A DNA stretch of 64,000 bases from positions 15,224,388 to 15,288,387 of the forward strand of contig CM034406.1 in assembly GCA_019925095.2 (NCBI GenBank), in the 5' to 3' direction. This stretch comes from Dendrolimus kikuchii (Eukaryota; Arthropoda; Insecta; Lepidoptera; Lasiocampidae). Both the position numbers and the translations under genes were made by a program. Position 1 is the first letter of the stretch. Every line of letters starts with the position of its first letter. The notes under the pieces were generated by a model, which saw nothing but the letters and a program-made list of their open reading frames with translations, was not told the DNA's origin and did not search any database. Below are positions 1 to 11,079 of the stretch, piece by piece.

Positions 1-2313
1 CAAAGGTATGTACAAAATATGCTTAACTCGCTAACCTTTTTAGTTTGACCAGAAATAAATGCGCCACTCATTGCACACCTCGTTTTGCTTCCTCAAGATG
101 AACTCTTGGGGAAGCATAACATTAGAGCTTCCAACGCAAAAAAAAAAATCACGCAAGTCACAAATACCAAAACTTTATATTTGCAAAAATAAAGTTCTGG
201 TATTTATTACAAAACAGATACATACATAGGTACCTATACAGAATTTTTTTAACATAACGATTGATCCCGAATATTAAAACGTTCATGCATAACAAACAAC
301 TCTAGGTTTTTTACCGTAGACAACGTGAACGTTATTCCAAACAATACTGTCTCTGGAATATGATTATCCCAGTTCCATTTAGCGGTTCATTGTTCCTATA
401 ACATTTGGAAATGTTTCCCTGTCGGTCTATTAATAGTAATCCCGACATCAGGTGAAATAACCTGTTTTTTTCACGTTTTAACAGCGCGTTATTGCCTTAA
501 GCAAGCAAATAGGTAGTAGATCATCATGGAAAGAAAGTTACCAACATTGAAAAGTAAACTACGACGCCCAAACATCGACATATCATAAGCCAGAGGGAAA
601 ACCGGAAAATTCCTTCCAAATCATTGTTCTCAGCGCAATGAACATTCTAGAAATCCGTTACATAGTTGAATATAGCAGCTCAAGGAAATGCAGTTGAGAA
701 CCCAGTCGATGACGATGACTTAACATACATTATTACATTTCACCTGCCGGCGATTATGGAAAATGTCCTAACTTGCTCATTAAAATTACTTGTGTAAAAC
801 CAGCCTGCTCTGCGACGGCGGGGTTCAAACTCTTGAACCTCGGCTGCAACTCCTTTTTTAACGCATTGTCTCTAGCAATATTAGCATATTTACGTAATGA
901 CTTAATTCCTACTCTATCAGACAACTTTGTTAGGTTTGCAAGAGCATTTAAAGGATTTTGACTGTTAGATTTATGTATGTATTTAATTGATATATTGATT
1001 TAAGTATGTAAATTTAAATTGTCCAGTCTTATATCATTTTCTACTCCACCTACAGCGCCAGGTTGGCTAATAATTTCCTTAAGTTTAGATACCTGGAAGA
1101 CCTTGCTTTCATTGACTTGACATTGGCTTTAACCAAGAAAGTAAACAATATGCAATTTTATATTTGTTTATTTTCTTGAACATTGTTACAATGTTATCTT
1201 TCGTATATGCAGTGTTCTATAAAATATCTTAAGAAACGGAAGGATTGATAAATTGCAATTTATTGTGGTCTTGAATCTTGAGTATTGATTTATTGTGTAT
1301 TTTTTATATCGTTCTTATTGAATAAGCATCGTGACCTTCTAGCGGTGTAGCTCCACCTTTCAAACAATTATCTGATTACATTAATAAAAAATGAGGATAA
1401 CTTTTTTGGACTTTTCCTCTAACATTCAATGCTTTAGCGTTAATGTTTACCGTTTTAAAGTTGTTCATTCATTGTTCTGAATAGATATATAGTTATTATG
1501 AAAGTTTAGCTGTTTCTTTTGGCTTGTTTACTAGCGTCTGCTTTTAACGCGGCTAACAAAGAAGTATAACCAGTTGCAAATATGGCGCTGCATAATTAAC
1601 AACGGATTAAAAAGCCGCGGAAGATTCCGTCAAATCTAAATTCTATTTTATTAATTTATTACCTACATAGGTATTTAGATATGTTTTTCTGGAAATAGTT
1701 TAACATTTCCAAATGTCGCATGTAAATTTGATGACGTAGTCTCTTTATTATCTTTTTTCGAACATTAAATACGGCTGCGTCGGCTGCAGGGGCTTTCAAA
1801 AGAGCACAGGTAAGCAACCCGATACTAACGTTCTAATAATACTATGTGATTTGGCTCCCAGCCCAACATAGGGATGTTGAAAGCCAAAAAAATTAATTAC
1901 CTTCCTCATCATCAACGGAAACGTTTTTCAAAACATTTTAAAACTTCTATCAAAATTTTTAAAGAAAGTTTGTTCACGAAACATCAAATCGACTGTTGTT
2001 TTTTATTGTATTATTATTGTTTTATTGTTACTGTTGTTTAAAACAACCTTAAATATCGTATCCTGGCCTTTTAAAATTCGTTGCATGGTGTTGAAAGTCA
2101 TCACTTTCGCTAGTTTACAGTACTTCATAAACGCATAACATTTTGTTTTACTTGCGCTCTCTCTTTAAATTTAAATCTCATAGCAACGTGAACATAATTT
2201 CTGTAGCATTCATAACGGATTTTGCATATGCAATTCAACCTTGGAATTTCAACATTTAAATACATCCTGGCTTATTAACTAATATTTAACAACAATCTTA
2301 TCGATGAACATAC
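1..2313. other. AT-rich non-coding stretch, probable GPCR intron
   Basis: No recognisable repeat, RNA gene or coding exon was found. Because the GPCR exon at 2314-2492 (minus strand) ends at a splice donor at 2313, this stretch is inferred to be part of its first intron. The next exon should encode the end of TM1 and TM2 and was not seen here. Confidence 0.4.
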
Positions 2314-2492
2314 CGATTAGAAATAGTCCTCAATCCGGGCCGTCTGCAGAATACGAGCAGGGCAAGCGAGTTCGCCGCAGTGGATACTAAGAACAACGCA
2401 AGGAGTACAATCTCCTCAACAAGTCGGTCTTTCCCATCCATGCCCTCTGACATCAAACTGTGTCCGGAAGACATAAGAGAGGGGCTTTCCAT
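2314..2492 (-). CDS. First coding exon of a class A GPCR (N-terminus and TM1)
   Basis: The exon encodes 59 complete codons plus two bases of an Arg codon. The first in-frame ATG (2492-2490) follows an in-frame stop upstream. Residues 1-25 are a short acidic, Ser/Met-rich extracellular N-terminus. Residues about 27-48 are a hydrophobic helix holding the TM1 Asn (A-N-S-L-A-L-L-V-F), followed by the basic loop C-R-R-P-G-L-R-T-I-S-N-R. That TM1-to-loop pattern is typical of rhodopsin-like receptors of insects. The frame runs exactly into GTATGT (2313-2308), a strong splice donor in phase 2, and just after it the open frame ends, so splicing is expected. An out-of-frame ATG at 2503-2501 could act as a small upstream ORF. 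The receptor subfamily (amine-like, GPR161-like or orphan) cannot be decided from one helix. The remaining exons lie outside the window or were not found. Confidence 0.75.
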
Positions 2493-2605
2493 GAAAAAGT
2501 CATCACTAATCACTTCAAAACACAATAATCAACACTCTCAGTTTGTTTTAATACTGCAGTTGTTGATCGCGTAAAGTTTAGAGAACACGCTGGTCCAACT
2601 GGCCG

Positions 2606-2639
2606 CGTCTTTCTCCTGTCGCTGTCTGGTGACAACTGA
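2606..2639 (-). promoter_or_regulatory. Candidate Inr+DPE core promoter of the GPCR gene
   Basis: On the minus strand TCAGTT (2639-2634) matches the arthropod initiator, with A+1 at 2637. At exactly +28 to +32 (2610-2606) stands AGACG, which fits the downstream promoter element consensus RGWYV. No TATA box was noticed. The implied 5' UTR is about 145 bp. The surrounding sequence (2581-2720) is rich in CG dinucleotides. The spacing match is seen directly; promoter function is inferred. Confidence 0.4.
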
Positions 2640-3239
2640 ATCGAAACGGCTGTTTGTTGCGTTGCGAGTCGAGTCGAGCGAACGCATGGCTTGCCCCTCC
2701 ATGCCGATACATCACAACATAAGTAAATCTACAACTCCAACAACTCGGTCAACACACTACTATTTTATCACAGTGAAATTTGCGACCCTTCATTTCTTTT
2801 GAGAAATGATCTAGCGTTTGATTTGTCGCGGTCAGAAGGCATCGTCCCAAATCTCAACGACAGAACTAACCATACAGAAAATAAAGTTTCCAGACAACAG
2901 TACACCAAAATATGTGGACATTTCGGGTTCCCGTCGTAAATTGAGCGAGTGAGCGTCGAGGTTGTTGTTGATTTATTAGGCAGCTTTCTCGAATCTTCCG
3001 TATGGTGCAGGGATCAACCTTGAAGACAATATTTTAAGTTTATCATACATTTTTAAAGACAGTTTTTTTTCCAATATAATACGATCTCCAAGTAATATTC
3101 TTTAGTCTCTAATCTCTATAAATGGTAGCTGGTTCATGGTTGGTTTTTTTAAGGGCCGGATTTTCAGGATTTCCATATCTAGCCAAACTCAAGTATTCAT
3201 GAATGATCAAGTTTTACGTCATCGACATATGGTGGCAAT
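2640..3239. other. Upstream region of the GPCR exon
   Basis: Mixed-composition sequence, CG-rich to about 2720 and AT-rich after that. It may hold regulatory sites of the divergent minus-strand gene. No repeat or coding region was recognised. Confidence 0.3.
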
Positions 3240-3460
3240 ACCAAACCAAGTGGACGAAGCGCTTTACTTCAACTTTTATAATACATACCGGTGAGGAGTG
3301 GATCTCTTTACCAGTGTCCGTTTTTCCTGAAACTTTTTGGTGCCTTCAAGTAGGTATCGTTTAGGTAAGCATGCTCCATCTTAGAATGCATTTCGACCTG
3401 ACATTAGGTGCAATGTAGACATGTGGATCAAAAGCGAGCTTAAACAATATAAAAAAATTC
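3240..3460 (+). mobile_element. LINE 3'-end fragment (CR1/Jockey-like)
   Basis: The plus strand carries a broken remnant of the last reverse transcriptase codons (pattern T-K-R-F ... E-E-W-I-S-L-P-V-S-V-F-P-E-T). The same pattern ends the fragments at 40380-40930, 33590-33900 and 61605-61995. A 3' UTR and a short A-rich end follow. It is a 5'-truncated, decayed copy. Confidence 0.5.
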
Positions 3461-4312
3461 TCGCATTAATAGGCACTAAATGAATTCTGACTTAAAAACA
3501 ATTATTAATTTTTAACCAACATAATTTTTTTTTAAATAAAAATGTACAAGCAACAAAAATTCTCCAACTCCGTGCGAAAACCTCAACTATGTTTTCACCT
3601 CTCTAAATCTAAAAACCAATCTTATCTTGATGACAAGATACCTAACTGTTTGCATTGGACTAACTTCAAAGTTGTCTTAGGAGCAGATATCGTGCCAAAT
3701 TAATTCGGGACTCATTCTATAAGATAATTTGCCAATAAAATCAGACTGATTTTATTCCAGAGATTGTCCAGATAAAGTTAAATTTGTCGCTTAGCAAATC
3801 TATTCTTAAAATACGTCGTATTAGTCGTGTAGCCATGTGTTAGTAGGGTTATCAGATAAAAATATAATTTCGAATGAAATAATAATATCGGTTTGAATAA
3901 AAATCTAGTCTTTCTTGTAAACCGTGTATGACGCTATACTTAAATCGATTAGTTATCATATAGAATATTAAAGAACGAGTTCTCAGAGTGAAGCCGGCTA
4001 AAGAAGCCAATTTTAAAATAGGAACCCGATCGCGCCGCAATGTAATAGGAGAGCTCAGTATTAAATCGAATTAATACGGAAGGTGGAATAGTTTTTAGTG
4101 GTTATTATGCCACCTACACAGGCGCAAAGTATACATGTGTATATAAAAATGCTTCACTTCATTTTGACTCTTTTGGTCACGTAGACTCCGTCTATACTTT
4201 TGTTCTATCTTTGTCTATGTAAGTACATAACAAGCCTTTAGTGATGAGTGGATAACATAATCGCGTCCTACATTCAAATGAAGCGGATTCTAATCGCTAT
4301 TTTAAAAAAACG
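3461..4312. other. AT-rich spacer, nothing recognised
   Basis: No open frame with a recognisable domain and no repeat family match to other parts of the window. Confidence 0.3.
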
Positions 4313-4314
4313 AT

Positions 4315-4552
4315 GGACTTCTTAGGCAGTTTTTCCGATCAAATATGCATATTGTTACAATGACTACATGCTGGTTGAAGGTATAGTGATCTTCATGAAA
4401 CCTGTGAGGCGAGATTAATTAATTGGTTAACCAATATGTCAAACCCGACAAAAAACCTTGGACAAGTGTGGCAGGTACAATGTCTATTCCCCTAAAAGTA
4501 GGGAGGCCTAAGCCCACCAGTGGCACTTGGATAGGCTGTTATCTATAATATT
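4315..4552 (+). mobile_element. Decayed tRNA-derived SINE
   Basis: It shares the body of the SINEs at 9308-9572, 43703-43975 and 53190-53335: the 'cttaggcag' segment, 'tatgcatattgttac', the 'ttggacaagtgtggc' block and the terminal 'ggctgttat'. The tRNA-like head is missing. Confidence 0.55.
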
Positions 4553-4623
4553 ATAAAATACTAAACATGCCGTGTCTGTATATTGAAGCTATTTAAAAAA
4601 AAACAATAGAAATAGACTAAGAA

Positions 4624-4745
4624 CCCTTAAGAAAGCAACAGCGCATTTTTAGCAACTTTGGTGTTGCAAATGTCCACAGGCGATGGTAACCACTTTCCAT
4701 CAAGTGGGCCGTCTGCCTGTCTGCTGATCTCCTGCAATAAAAAAA
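4624..4745 (+). mobile_element. SINE-A, 3' fragment
   Basis: This is the last ~120 bp of the SINE-A family (see 20361-20668), from the 'cttaagagagcagcagcgc' region to the 'ctcctgcaat' end and A-tail. It is 5'-truncated. Confidence 0.75.
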
Positions 4746-4845
4746 GACTATATAATCGATGGAGAACACGTTGCAATTTTTTTTAGATTTCTTGTCTGTT
4801 TGTCGTTTTGGCTGTTTGTTCGGGATACACGTAAAAAGTTGAATT

Positions 4846-4970
4846 CAGTCTCCCTTTAGAGAACGGCGGCACATCGGTAGCACCTTTGGTGTTACAAATG
4901 TCCATAAGCGATGGTAATCACTTTCCATGAGGTGGGCCGTCTGCCTGTTTGCAGAACTCATGCAAAAAAA
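4846..4970 (+). mobile_element. SINE-A, 3' fragment
   Basis: A second 5'-truncated SINE-A tail 100 bp after the previous one, same orientation. It ends in 'catgcaaaaaaa' and is more diverged. Confidence 0.7.
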
Positions 4971-6005
4971 TGTACAATTTGGAATTCTCCTATGTATAAG
5001 AGAAAGAAGTACCCCTAAAAAAGGTAGCGATGTAAATTCTAGAAATGTCGAACGCATGAAATGTCTCTTTTTAAAATTTCTACAAATTTCTGTTTTTTTG
5101 TGTCAGTCAAAGAAATAAAATGTAGCTGAGGCTGGATTTTAAAAAGTACTGAGTGATTCGAATAAGGAATATCTTAAAGGTCTTTGTTTCCAGATCATAG
5201 AACATCCTTCGTTCTAGGTTCAAGCGGAATATCAGCATTGGTCCAGCAGAAAAACAATAATTATGCTGAGCTTGTAGACATTTTTTGGACTTAAATTTAG
5301 ACGATTTGTTAGTATGTGGTTATATATAGGTATGGTATGTGTTTTTCTCTTTCTGTTGTTTGTTTTAATATCATAAACATACTTATTTTACTTATGTATG
5401 TTTGTCTTAAAAATAACCCTGTTTACTTTCTTTCTTCTAAAAAAAGAACAAATAGCAAAATAACTTGGCTATTCGAATAATAATTATTTATTATAATATG
5501 AATTTCATTAACAGAACAAAGTTGGCAAGTTATTTCAGATGCCGTCCGGCACCTGTACTTATAGGGTACTTTAATCAACCCAGCGAGATACTTTTTATGG
5601 GTTCAGAAAACGGCGAAGCCACTTAAATTTTATACAAGCAATTTAAGACGTCATGAACTTAAAACTAGAGTTCAAAATAAATGTCAAAATTTAAGTGAAA
5701 ATTGATATTTATAAGATGCCTTATCATAAAATGAACTTTTATCGCTTCTGCCTGAAAGTTTGTCTCGAAGTGGCACTGAAGTGGCTCTGAAACGGCTCAA
5801 AGTATTTCAATAAAATAAATTAAAAAGTAAATTTTATGTAAAACTTTTGAATTTGAATAATTTTTTTAGGGCACGTGAGGGGAAAACAAAGCAATATATC
5901 TATAAATTAATCATAGAAATATAATCATTTAGACATAGATAAATATCAAGCAAGACATTACTGGTAGAACCTGTGGGAATTATGTAATAAATAAAATAAA
6001 ATAAA
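4971..6005. other. AT-rich spacer, nothing recognised
   Basis: No recognisable coding sequence or repeat. Several short open frames lack any domain signal. Confidence 0.3.
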
Positions 6006-6068
6006 ACCACTTACCGTCAAATGAGGCGCTAGCCTGTCTGTCTGCTGTACTCCAGCAATTAAAAAAAC
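6006..6068 (+). mobile_element. SINE-A, 60-bp 3' remnant
   Basis: Only the terminal segment remains ('accacttaccgtcaaatgag', then 'tgtctgctgtactccagcaa') with a short A-tail. Confidence 0.55.
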
Positions 6069-6180
6069 AGCAAATTATCTCAAATTTTATGTAAATATTC
6101 CGTTATCATGCAGGGTTCGGAATATATAAATGTAAAGTATGACTCTTGCATTAAAAAAGTGCCGAGCACAATAAAGACCG

Positions 6181-6933
6181 ATTCACACTATGATGCCGTT
6201 CGCGATTCAATCTCGCTCCGGTCTCGGCCCGTTCCGGGTCCGACCGAATTTTCTTAAACGAGTTCCGATCCGATATCGCGGTATCCACGCGAAATCCGTT
6301 TATCCGTTTTATCCGTGTAGGAATGGAGAAAGAATACAATTTCCTGCGGCCGGGCGTCCTGTCGTAAGAGGCGACTTAACAACCCACAGCCAGGTGGTAG
6401 GGCATTTGCCCGACTAGATGGCTACCACCCCTGGTCTAAAGTATGTCGCCATAACAACATTGAGTTGTGTTCCGGCATTAGTGACCAGGTTCCAGTCTCC
6501 CTTAAGAGAGCAGCAGCGTATTTGTAGCAACTTTGGTGTTGCAAATGTCCATAGGCGATGGTAACCGCTTTCCATCAAGTGGGCCGTCTGCCTGTCTGCT
6601 GATCTCCTGCAAGAAAAAAAAAACTCGGTTCATTAAAAATAATATTTGACTGTAGTGAAATCAAACCTGTCATCACTTCCACCGACTGTGTGAATACGTT
6701 TTTATTTCAACTGAGACTAGTAGTATACAAACAGCGAGATTTGATCGGACCGCGACCGGAGCAAGAGCAAAATCGTATTGTGAAACTAGTAGTGTAAATA
6801 CTGCGAGATTTGATCGAATCGAGACCGGAACGAGATTGAACCGTGTTGTGAGACTAGAAGTCTACATACATCGAGATTTAATCGAACCGAGACCGGAACG
6901 AGCTTGAACCATAAACGGCATCATAGTGTGAAT
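6181..6933. mobile_element. Foldback/MITE-like element interrupted by SINE-A
   Basis: Perfect 20-bp terminal inverted repeats, ATTCACACTATGATGCCGTT at 6181-6200 and its reverse complement at 6914-6933, bound the element. The similarity continues imperfectly inward. The right half holds two tandem units of 68-69 bp and a partial third (starts at about 6736, 6805 and 6873), each beginning with 'gagattt' and containing 'gaccgga'. The left half carries related motifs inverted. No coding capacity is visible and no clear target duplication was found. A SINE-A copy (6310-6623) splits it. Confidence 0.75.
6310..6623 (+). mobile_element. SINE-A, full-length, inside the foldback element
   Basis: It runs from the 'atccgtgtaggaatgg' head through 'gtcgtaagaggcgac' to 'gatctcctgcaag' and an A-tail. 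It lies within the element bounded at 6181 and 6933, so it inserted later. Confidence 0.85.
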
Positions 6934-7118
6934 TAAGCTTAAATCTATAATGAATGTCCAGGCGATTCATAAATTTATTTCACTTCGTTAAAAGTCGTAT
7001 TCGAAATGTGCCAACAACGACGTCAGATTTCCGGTTCTCATATATCGTTCACGGACAGTCTGACTGTATACAAATCACTTTAAATCCGTATTTCTACGTC
7101 ACAGCACTCACCTGCCCA

Positions 7119-7235
7119 TAAATAAAGCCTGTGTGTTTGTACGCACTAATCCCCAAAAACTACTGAGCCCATTCTTATGAAATCATCACATTATGCGTCA
7201 TTCGGTTTAGAAATGTGGAAGATTTTATTGACCAG
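7119..7235 (+). mobile_element. Possible Helitron-like 5'-part fragment
   Basis: The 'aaaaactactgagcc' segment near a TA-rich start resembles the 5' part of the Helitron-like copies at 49108 and 62092. It is short and decayed. Confidence 0.3.
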
Positions 7236-7467
7236 ATAATTAGTATGTTTTAGGTATAAATAAACTTGGATATAAAGTTGGGAAAGGCGGTCACTGGAAA
7301 ATTTTAGAGAAGAAAAAGCAAATTTTAGTTTCGGAAACCTTTATCTTAGTAATGGCCATCTGTCTACCATGTTTTCAGCCGTTTTCCTCTAAACAATCGT
7401 TTTCACAAGGTTAGTTGACTGTCAGTCAATTAAGTCATCTTAGACTAGGGTTGCCAGGTGTCATGAT

Positions 7468-7794
7468 TAGGACTATGGCTCTCGGCCGGGCGTAACTATG
7501 TTCTAAATCTCAGCCTTTCCAACACATTCAAAGCGCAGGGTCGTCAGGGAGGAGGGGGTTTTTAGTGGGTATTGGGGTTGCTCGCCCGTGCAGCAACGCT
7601 CGGAGTCTTCCACACTATTCTGTGACGTCGATCGCGGACGGAGCGCTGCCAAAAGCATACTATTGCTGCAGTGTTATCGCCCCCGACTGACGCATGTCGT
7701 TCCCCTAGCAACGACCCAGTTTGTGCGTAAATCGGTTAAGCATTTTCCCTCGCCTCAAAACAAAAAAAAAAAAAAAAAATAGGACTATGGCTCT
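7468..7794 (+). mobile_element. GC-rich retroposon with a 15-bp target duplication
   Basis: The insert (7483-7779) ends in an 18-bp near-pure A-tract. It is flanked by identical 15-bp copies TAGGACTATGGCTCT at 7468-7482 and 7780-7794. The inner block 'gttttagtgggta' type also occurs in the GC-rich retroposons near 33480 and 52765. It is not protein-coding in any convincing frame. It is probably the short 3' part of a LINE, or a SINE mobilised by one. The unbroken duplication suggests a young insertion. Confidence 0.85.
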
Positions 7795-8079
7795 AAAACT
7801 TTCAGCATTGCTCTTGTTAATGACACAGTGATGGCAATACGATGACAAAAAATTGTCAGGTGCATATAATATATTACAAATACCTACAGGGAGGATTGAA
7901 ACAGTACACACAGTACAGTAATAAATGATATTAATTTTTTTAAATGTACTTTATGGGTATAGTATATACATACACTGAATTTTATGTATGTATAGACATT
8001 GCTATCTACTAACGTGAGAAGAGAGTTCAAACTGACAAGACGGGGGAAATCTTTGGGAATAATAGTATACTTTTAATAT

Positions 8080-8235
8080 TTTCTTAAGTTTTCGCGACTA
8101 GTATACATGATAAAACTACGTTTTAACGGTTTTAAATTAATTTGATAATTAATTTAAATCGCGGTAATTTATTTGATTTTTATTATTCCGACGTTACAGC
8201 CAATTTTCGGTAGCCGTGATTATGGAATACAAAGA
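8080..8235. repeat. Interspersed repeat related to the foldback elements near 36.4 and 48.3 kb
   Basis: It contains 'cgttttaacggtttta' and a 'cggtagccgtgatta' block like those in 36364-36537 and 48205-48630. A local palindrome of ~28 bp lies at about 8131-8158. Confidence 0.45.
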
Positions 8236-8263
8236 TGTCGAGTGTCATGAGTTGTTAAGGGGA

Positions 8264-8434
8264 TTTTTTAATTTTTTATTGCGTGAGTTCAGCAAACAGG
8301 CAGACAACCCACCAGTTGGAATTTTTTTACCATCGCCTATGGACATTAGTAACACCAATGCTACCAATGTGCTGTCTCTCTCTGAAGGGAGACTGGAACC
8401 TAGCCACTAATGCCGGAACACAATTTAAGGTTGA
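8264..8434 (-). mobile_element. SINE-A, 5'-truncated
   Basis: Minus-oriented: poly(T), then 'gagttcagcaaacaggcag', ending at 'tgccggaacacaatttaagg'. The head half is missing. Confidence 0.75.
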
Positions 8435-8814
8435 AGTAAGCAAGTAAGGGTTCTAATCAGTGCAGATGTTACGCAGAATCTTTATATCGCAGTTTTAAAT
8501 ATTGTTTACTACTGCAGTGAAATACAGAGAATTCCTGCAATATACGACTTTAATATTTTCTTGTCATGGCCAGCTTTCTGGTAATAATAAGTAGGTCATA
8601 CAATATTTCGAGGGACATTATCTGTATCAAAACAAGTATTTCTTTATCACACTGCCGTATTAAAAGGGGGACCATAATAGGCTATTTTGGTCCACGATTA
8701 GGGCATCATTGACGTCAGAGCAGAAGTAAAATACAGAAGGTAATTCTTCCGTTTTGTAATATTGTATTTCTTTAGTTTTAAGCGCTTTTATACGGAACTA
8801 AAAGTTTGTATTAT

Positions 8815-9098
8815 TAAAAATAAAAATCTAGAACCCGATTCCAGTGCCACTTAACGGGTCTAATTGTGAATCTAAACAATTCCGGGACCCACTTAAACAT
8901 TTTTTTTTACACTTTGGGTTACATTATTGAAGTTTTAGTAGGGATGCCTAATTTTTTCTAGTAATAAATATAGCTTATGCTAATTTAGGTTAATGTAGCA
9001 TTCCAACGGTGAAAATAATTTTGAAATCGGTTCAGCACTTTTTGAGTTTCTTGGTTACAAACATACAAATCTTTCCTCTTTATAATATTAGTATAGAT
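8815..9098 (-). mobile_element. Helitron-like element, partial
   Basis: It contains one copy of the 'tctagaacccgattccag' unit found repeated at 53367-53862 and 55707-56277. It ends (its 5' side) in 'tttataatattagtatagat', the usual TA-rich start of these elements in reverse. The CTAGT 3' end is absent. Confidence 0.55.
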
Positions 9099-9307
9099 TT
9101 GTTTAATTAATTCTTAGTACTTTTCCTCTACAGTAGTAGTAATATACTCTTACTAGAATAAACCCATAAAACCTAGGTCACGGTCTTCTATGATTAAGTT
9201 GTCTAGAAAGTTTGCAACGCCACGTTAGATTAATCTCCAAGGTACTCACAATTGATATGTACTATAGTATGATTCTTTTAATATAACTGTATTTTTAATC
9301 ATTATAA

Positions 9308-9572
9308 ATAATAACAGCCCATAAACGTCCCACTGGATTCGGGCCTCCTAAGTATACCCGCCGCGCTTGTCCAAGGCGGCTTAGCAGGTTCGACAAATCG
9401 GTTATCTCCATGTGCAGGTTTCATTACGATGTTTTCCTTCATCGTTGTTAGCACGTGGTAATTGTAACAATATGCATATTAGGTCATAAAACTGCCTAAG
9501 TGGTGCATGCGTTCCGACCAGGATTTGAACCGCGCCCTTTGAATCTGGGGCGCGTGTGCTACCACGACTTAA
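9308..9572 (-). mobile_element. tRNA-derived SINE
   Basis: Read on the minus strand, it has an A-box-like 'gtggtagcacacg' and a B-box 'ggttcaaatcc' about 35 bp later, as in RNA polymerase III tRNA promoters. The family body (see 43703-43975) follows, ending in 'gggctgttatt'. The most complete tRNA-like head in the window is here. Confidence 0.75.
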
Positions 9573-9661
9573 TAATTACATTAAAAAAAATCATTAACAT
9601 AAATAATAGCGGCGGTGGTAAATTATATTAGGCTCTCATAGAGTTAATAACAATGATAAAC

Positions 9662-9816
9662 AAAACTTCAACGGACAAATGGAAAAACGGGCAGGTTTTC
9701 AAATTGGACAATTACATTAACCACCTGCCCGTAAAACTTCAAGTTAAAATTTTGTTCCGATTCGTTTTGCCACTTATCCGTTACCATTCGTTTTTCCACT
9801 AGTCCGTTGAAGTTTT
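9662..9816. mobile_element. Small foldback/MITE-like element
   Basis: AAAACTTCAACGGAC at the left matches the reverse complement of the right end (to 9816). Similarity continues to about 33 bp per arm with a few mismatches. It is ~155 bp long without coding capacity. Confidence 0.6.
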
Positions 9817-10699
9817 ACTCATACTATGTGTCCCAGCACACATTTCAAAATTTTCCCAGGTTTACTGCAAATTATGATTGGAGTAGGTGAGGTACATTTT
9901 AATGAAAGTATTCTTTATTTAAACACATTCTATTTTATCAAACAAAAAAACTGAATTCGAATCGGAACTAAAAACGCATCCATAGTCTACTCTAAAATTT
10001 ATGCCGCTCCTCCACGCGTAACGCTTTTTCGCCACAGAAAAATCCTAAGACCCCGTCTATATATGTTTCACTTTACAAAAACAAATTAAATAATGCGCAT
10101 TCATAGCTTTCAAGAATTCGGTATAAACCAGGTGGTTAAATATATAAAATTGTTTGACCAACTTGTATACATACTCACGTCATTATGTATCGTTAGATAC
10201 TATTGTCGAACTTTAAAAGCAAAGAGTAAATATTTTTACTTTTTTCTACCATAGTCATACTATTTGTATTGTTGAAAACCACAGGCTATAAATTGGTCCG
10301 AATTTTTGGAAGACTTGCTTAGGGCCATGGGAAGGCTGCAGGGGGTTATACTTCCAGTGGATAAAGGCCATTGGCCTCCGCTGCCAGGGCACGTGGAGAT
10401 GGTAGAGCCCCGTTTTTGTCCGTATTCTGAATAGGCAATCGCACTTGGTACAAGCGCCTTTTAGTAAGCCTGGTTGAGTCTTTTTCATAGCTATAGTTCT
10501 ATTTAATTTAATTTCTTTTTGTACCTATCATTATTTTTCAAAACCATTATTTTCACATTTCAATAATCATTTCATAACATATTATGTACTTATATTAAAT
10601 TGTTCAAAATATGTTTCTTTTGTCTATTCTTTGTTTGATGTTGTTTTAATTATAAATAATATTAAATGTTCATTAGTTATTTTTTTCTTCTGTGAAGGT
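9817..10699. other. Spacer with one uncertain RT-like scrap
   Basis: Mostly AT-rich and unrecognised. A 46-codon plus-strand frame near 10294-10432 has a weak likeness to LINE reverse transcriptase thumb sequence and is not annotated as a gene. Confidence 0.25.
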
Positions 10700-10875
10700 G
10701 ACGTTATTGCCTGGCACTAACGGAAGACCAGCGTTGGTTGTATGTAATCAACCAGCATTTGCTGAGTAAGGGCCTGTTTAGAGTTAGTTAACCTTTGGCT
10801 TTTGTTAAACTGTTTATGTATAATTTCTATTTGAAATAACTCTAAAATAAACATTATTTTCTTTCTTTCATTCTT
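10700..10875 (+). mobile_element. LINE 3'-tail repeat
   Basis: 'ctaacggaagaccagcg' followed by 'caaccagcatttgctgag' matches the minus-oriented copy at 34193-34360. It ends in an AATAAA-like signal and a CTTT-rich tail. A 5'-truncated non-LTR retroposon end. Confidence 0.55.
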
Positions 10876-11079
10876 TTAATCCCACACGCCACCGTCGTAC
10901 TTCCCCCGCAGCGGTTAATCCTCAATCGGATATGCCCTCGTTAAAAAACAGGGCCATGGGAAGACTAGCAAGTAAAGGCGCTTTCGACACTTAAATTTGC
11001 ATATGGCGTCATATTGTCCGTCGATTAACCCTGTACGCACCATATTGTCGTTAGCCAATCACTATTCACTGCTGAACGT

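Noticed and set aside
9308..9572. Functional tRNA gene
   Set aside because: A- and B-box-like motifs are present, but no cloverleaf can be closed and a SINE body follows.
10294..10432. 46-codon frame with L-R-A-M-G-R-L, possibly a LINE scrap
   Set aside because: The likeness to R1-type reverse transcriptases is too short to separate from chance.
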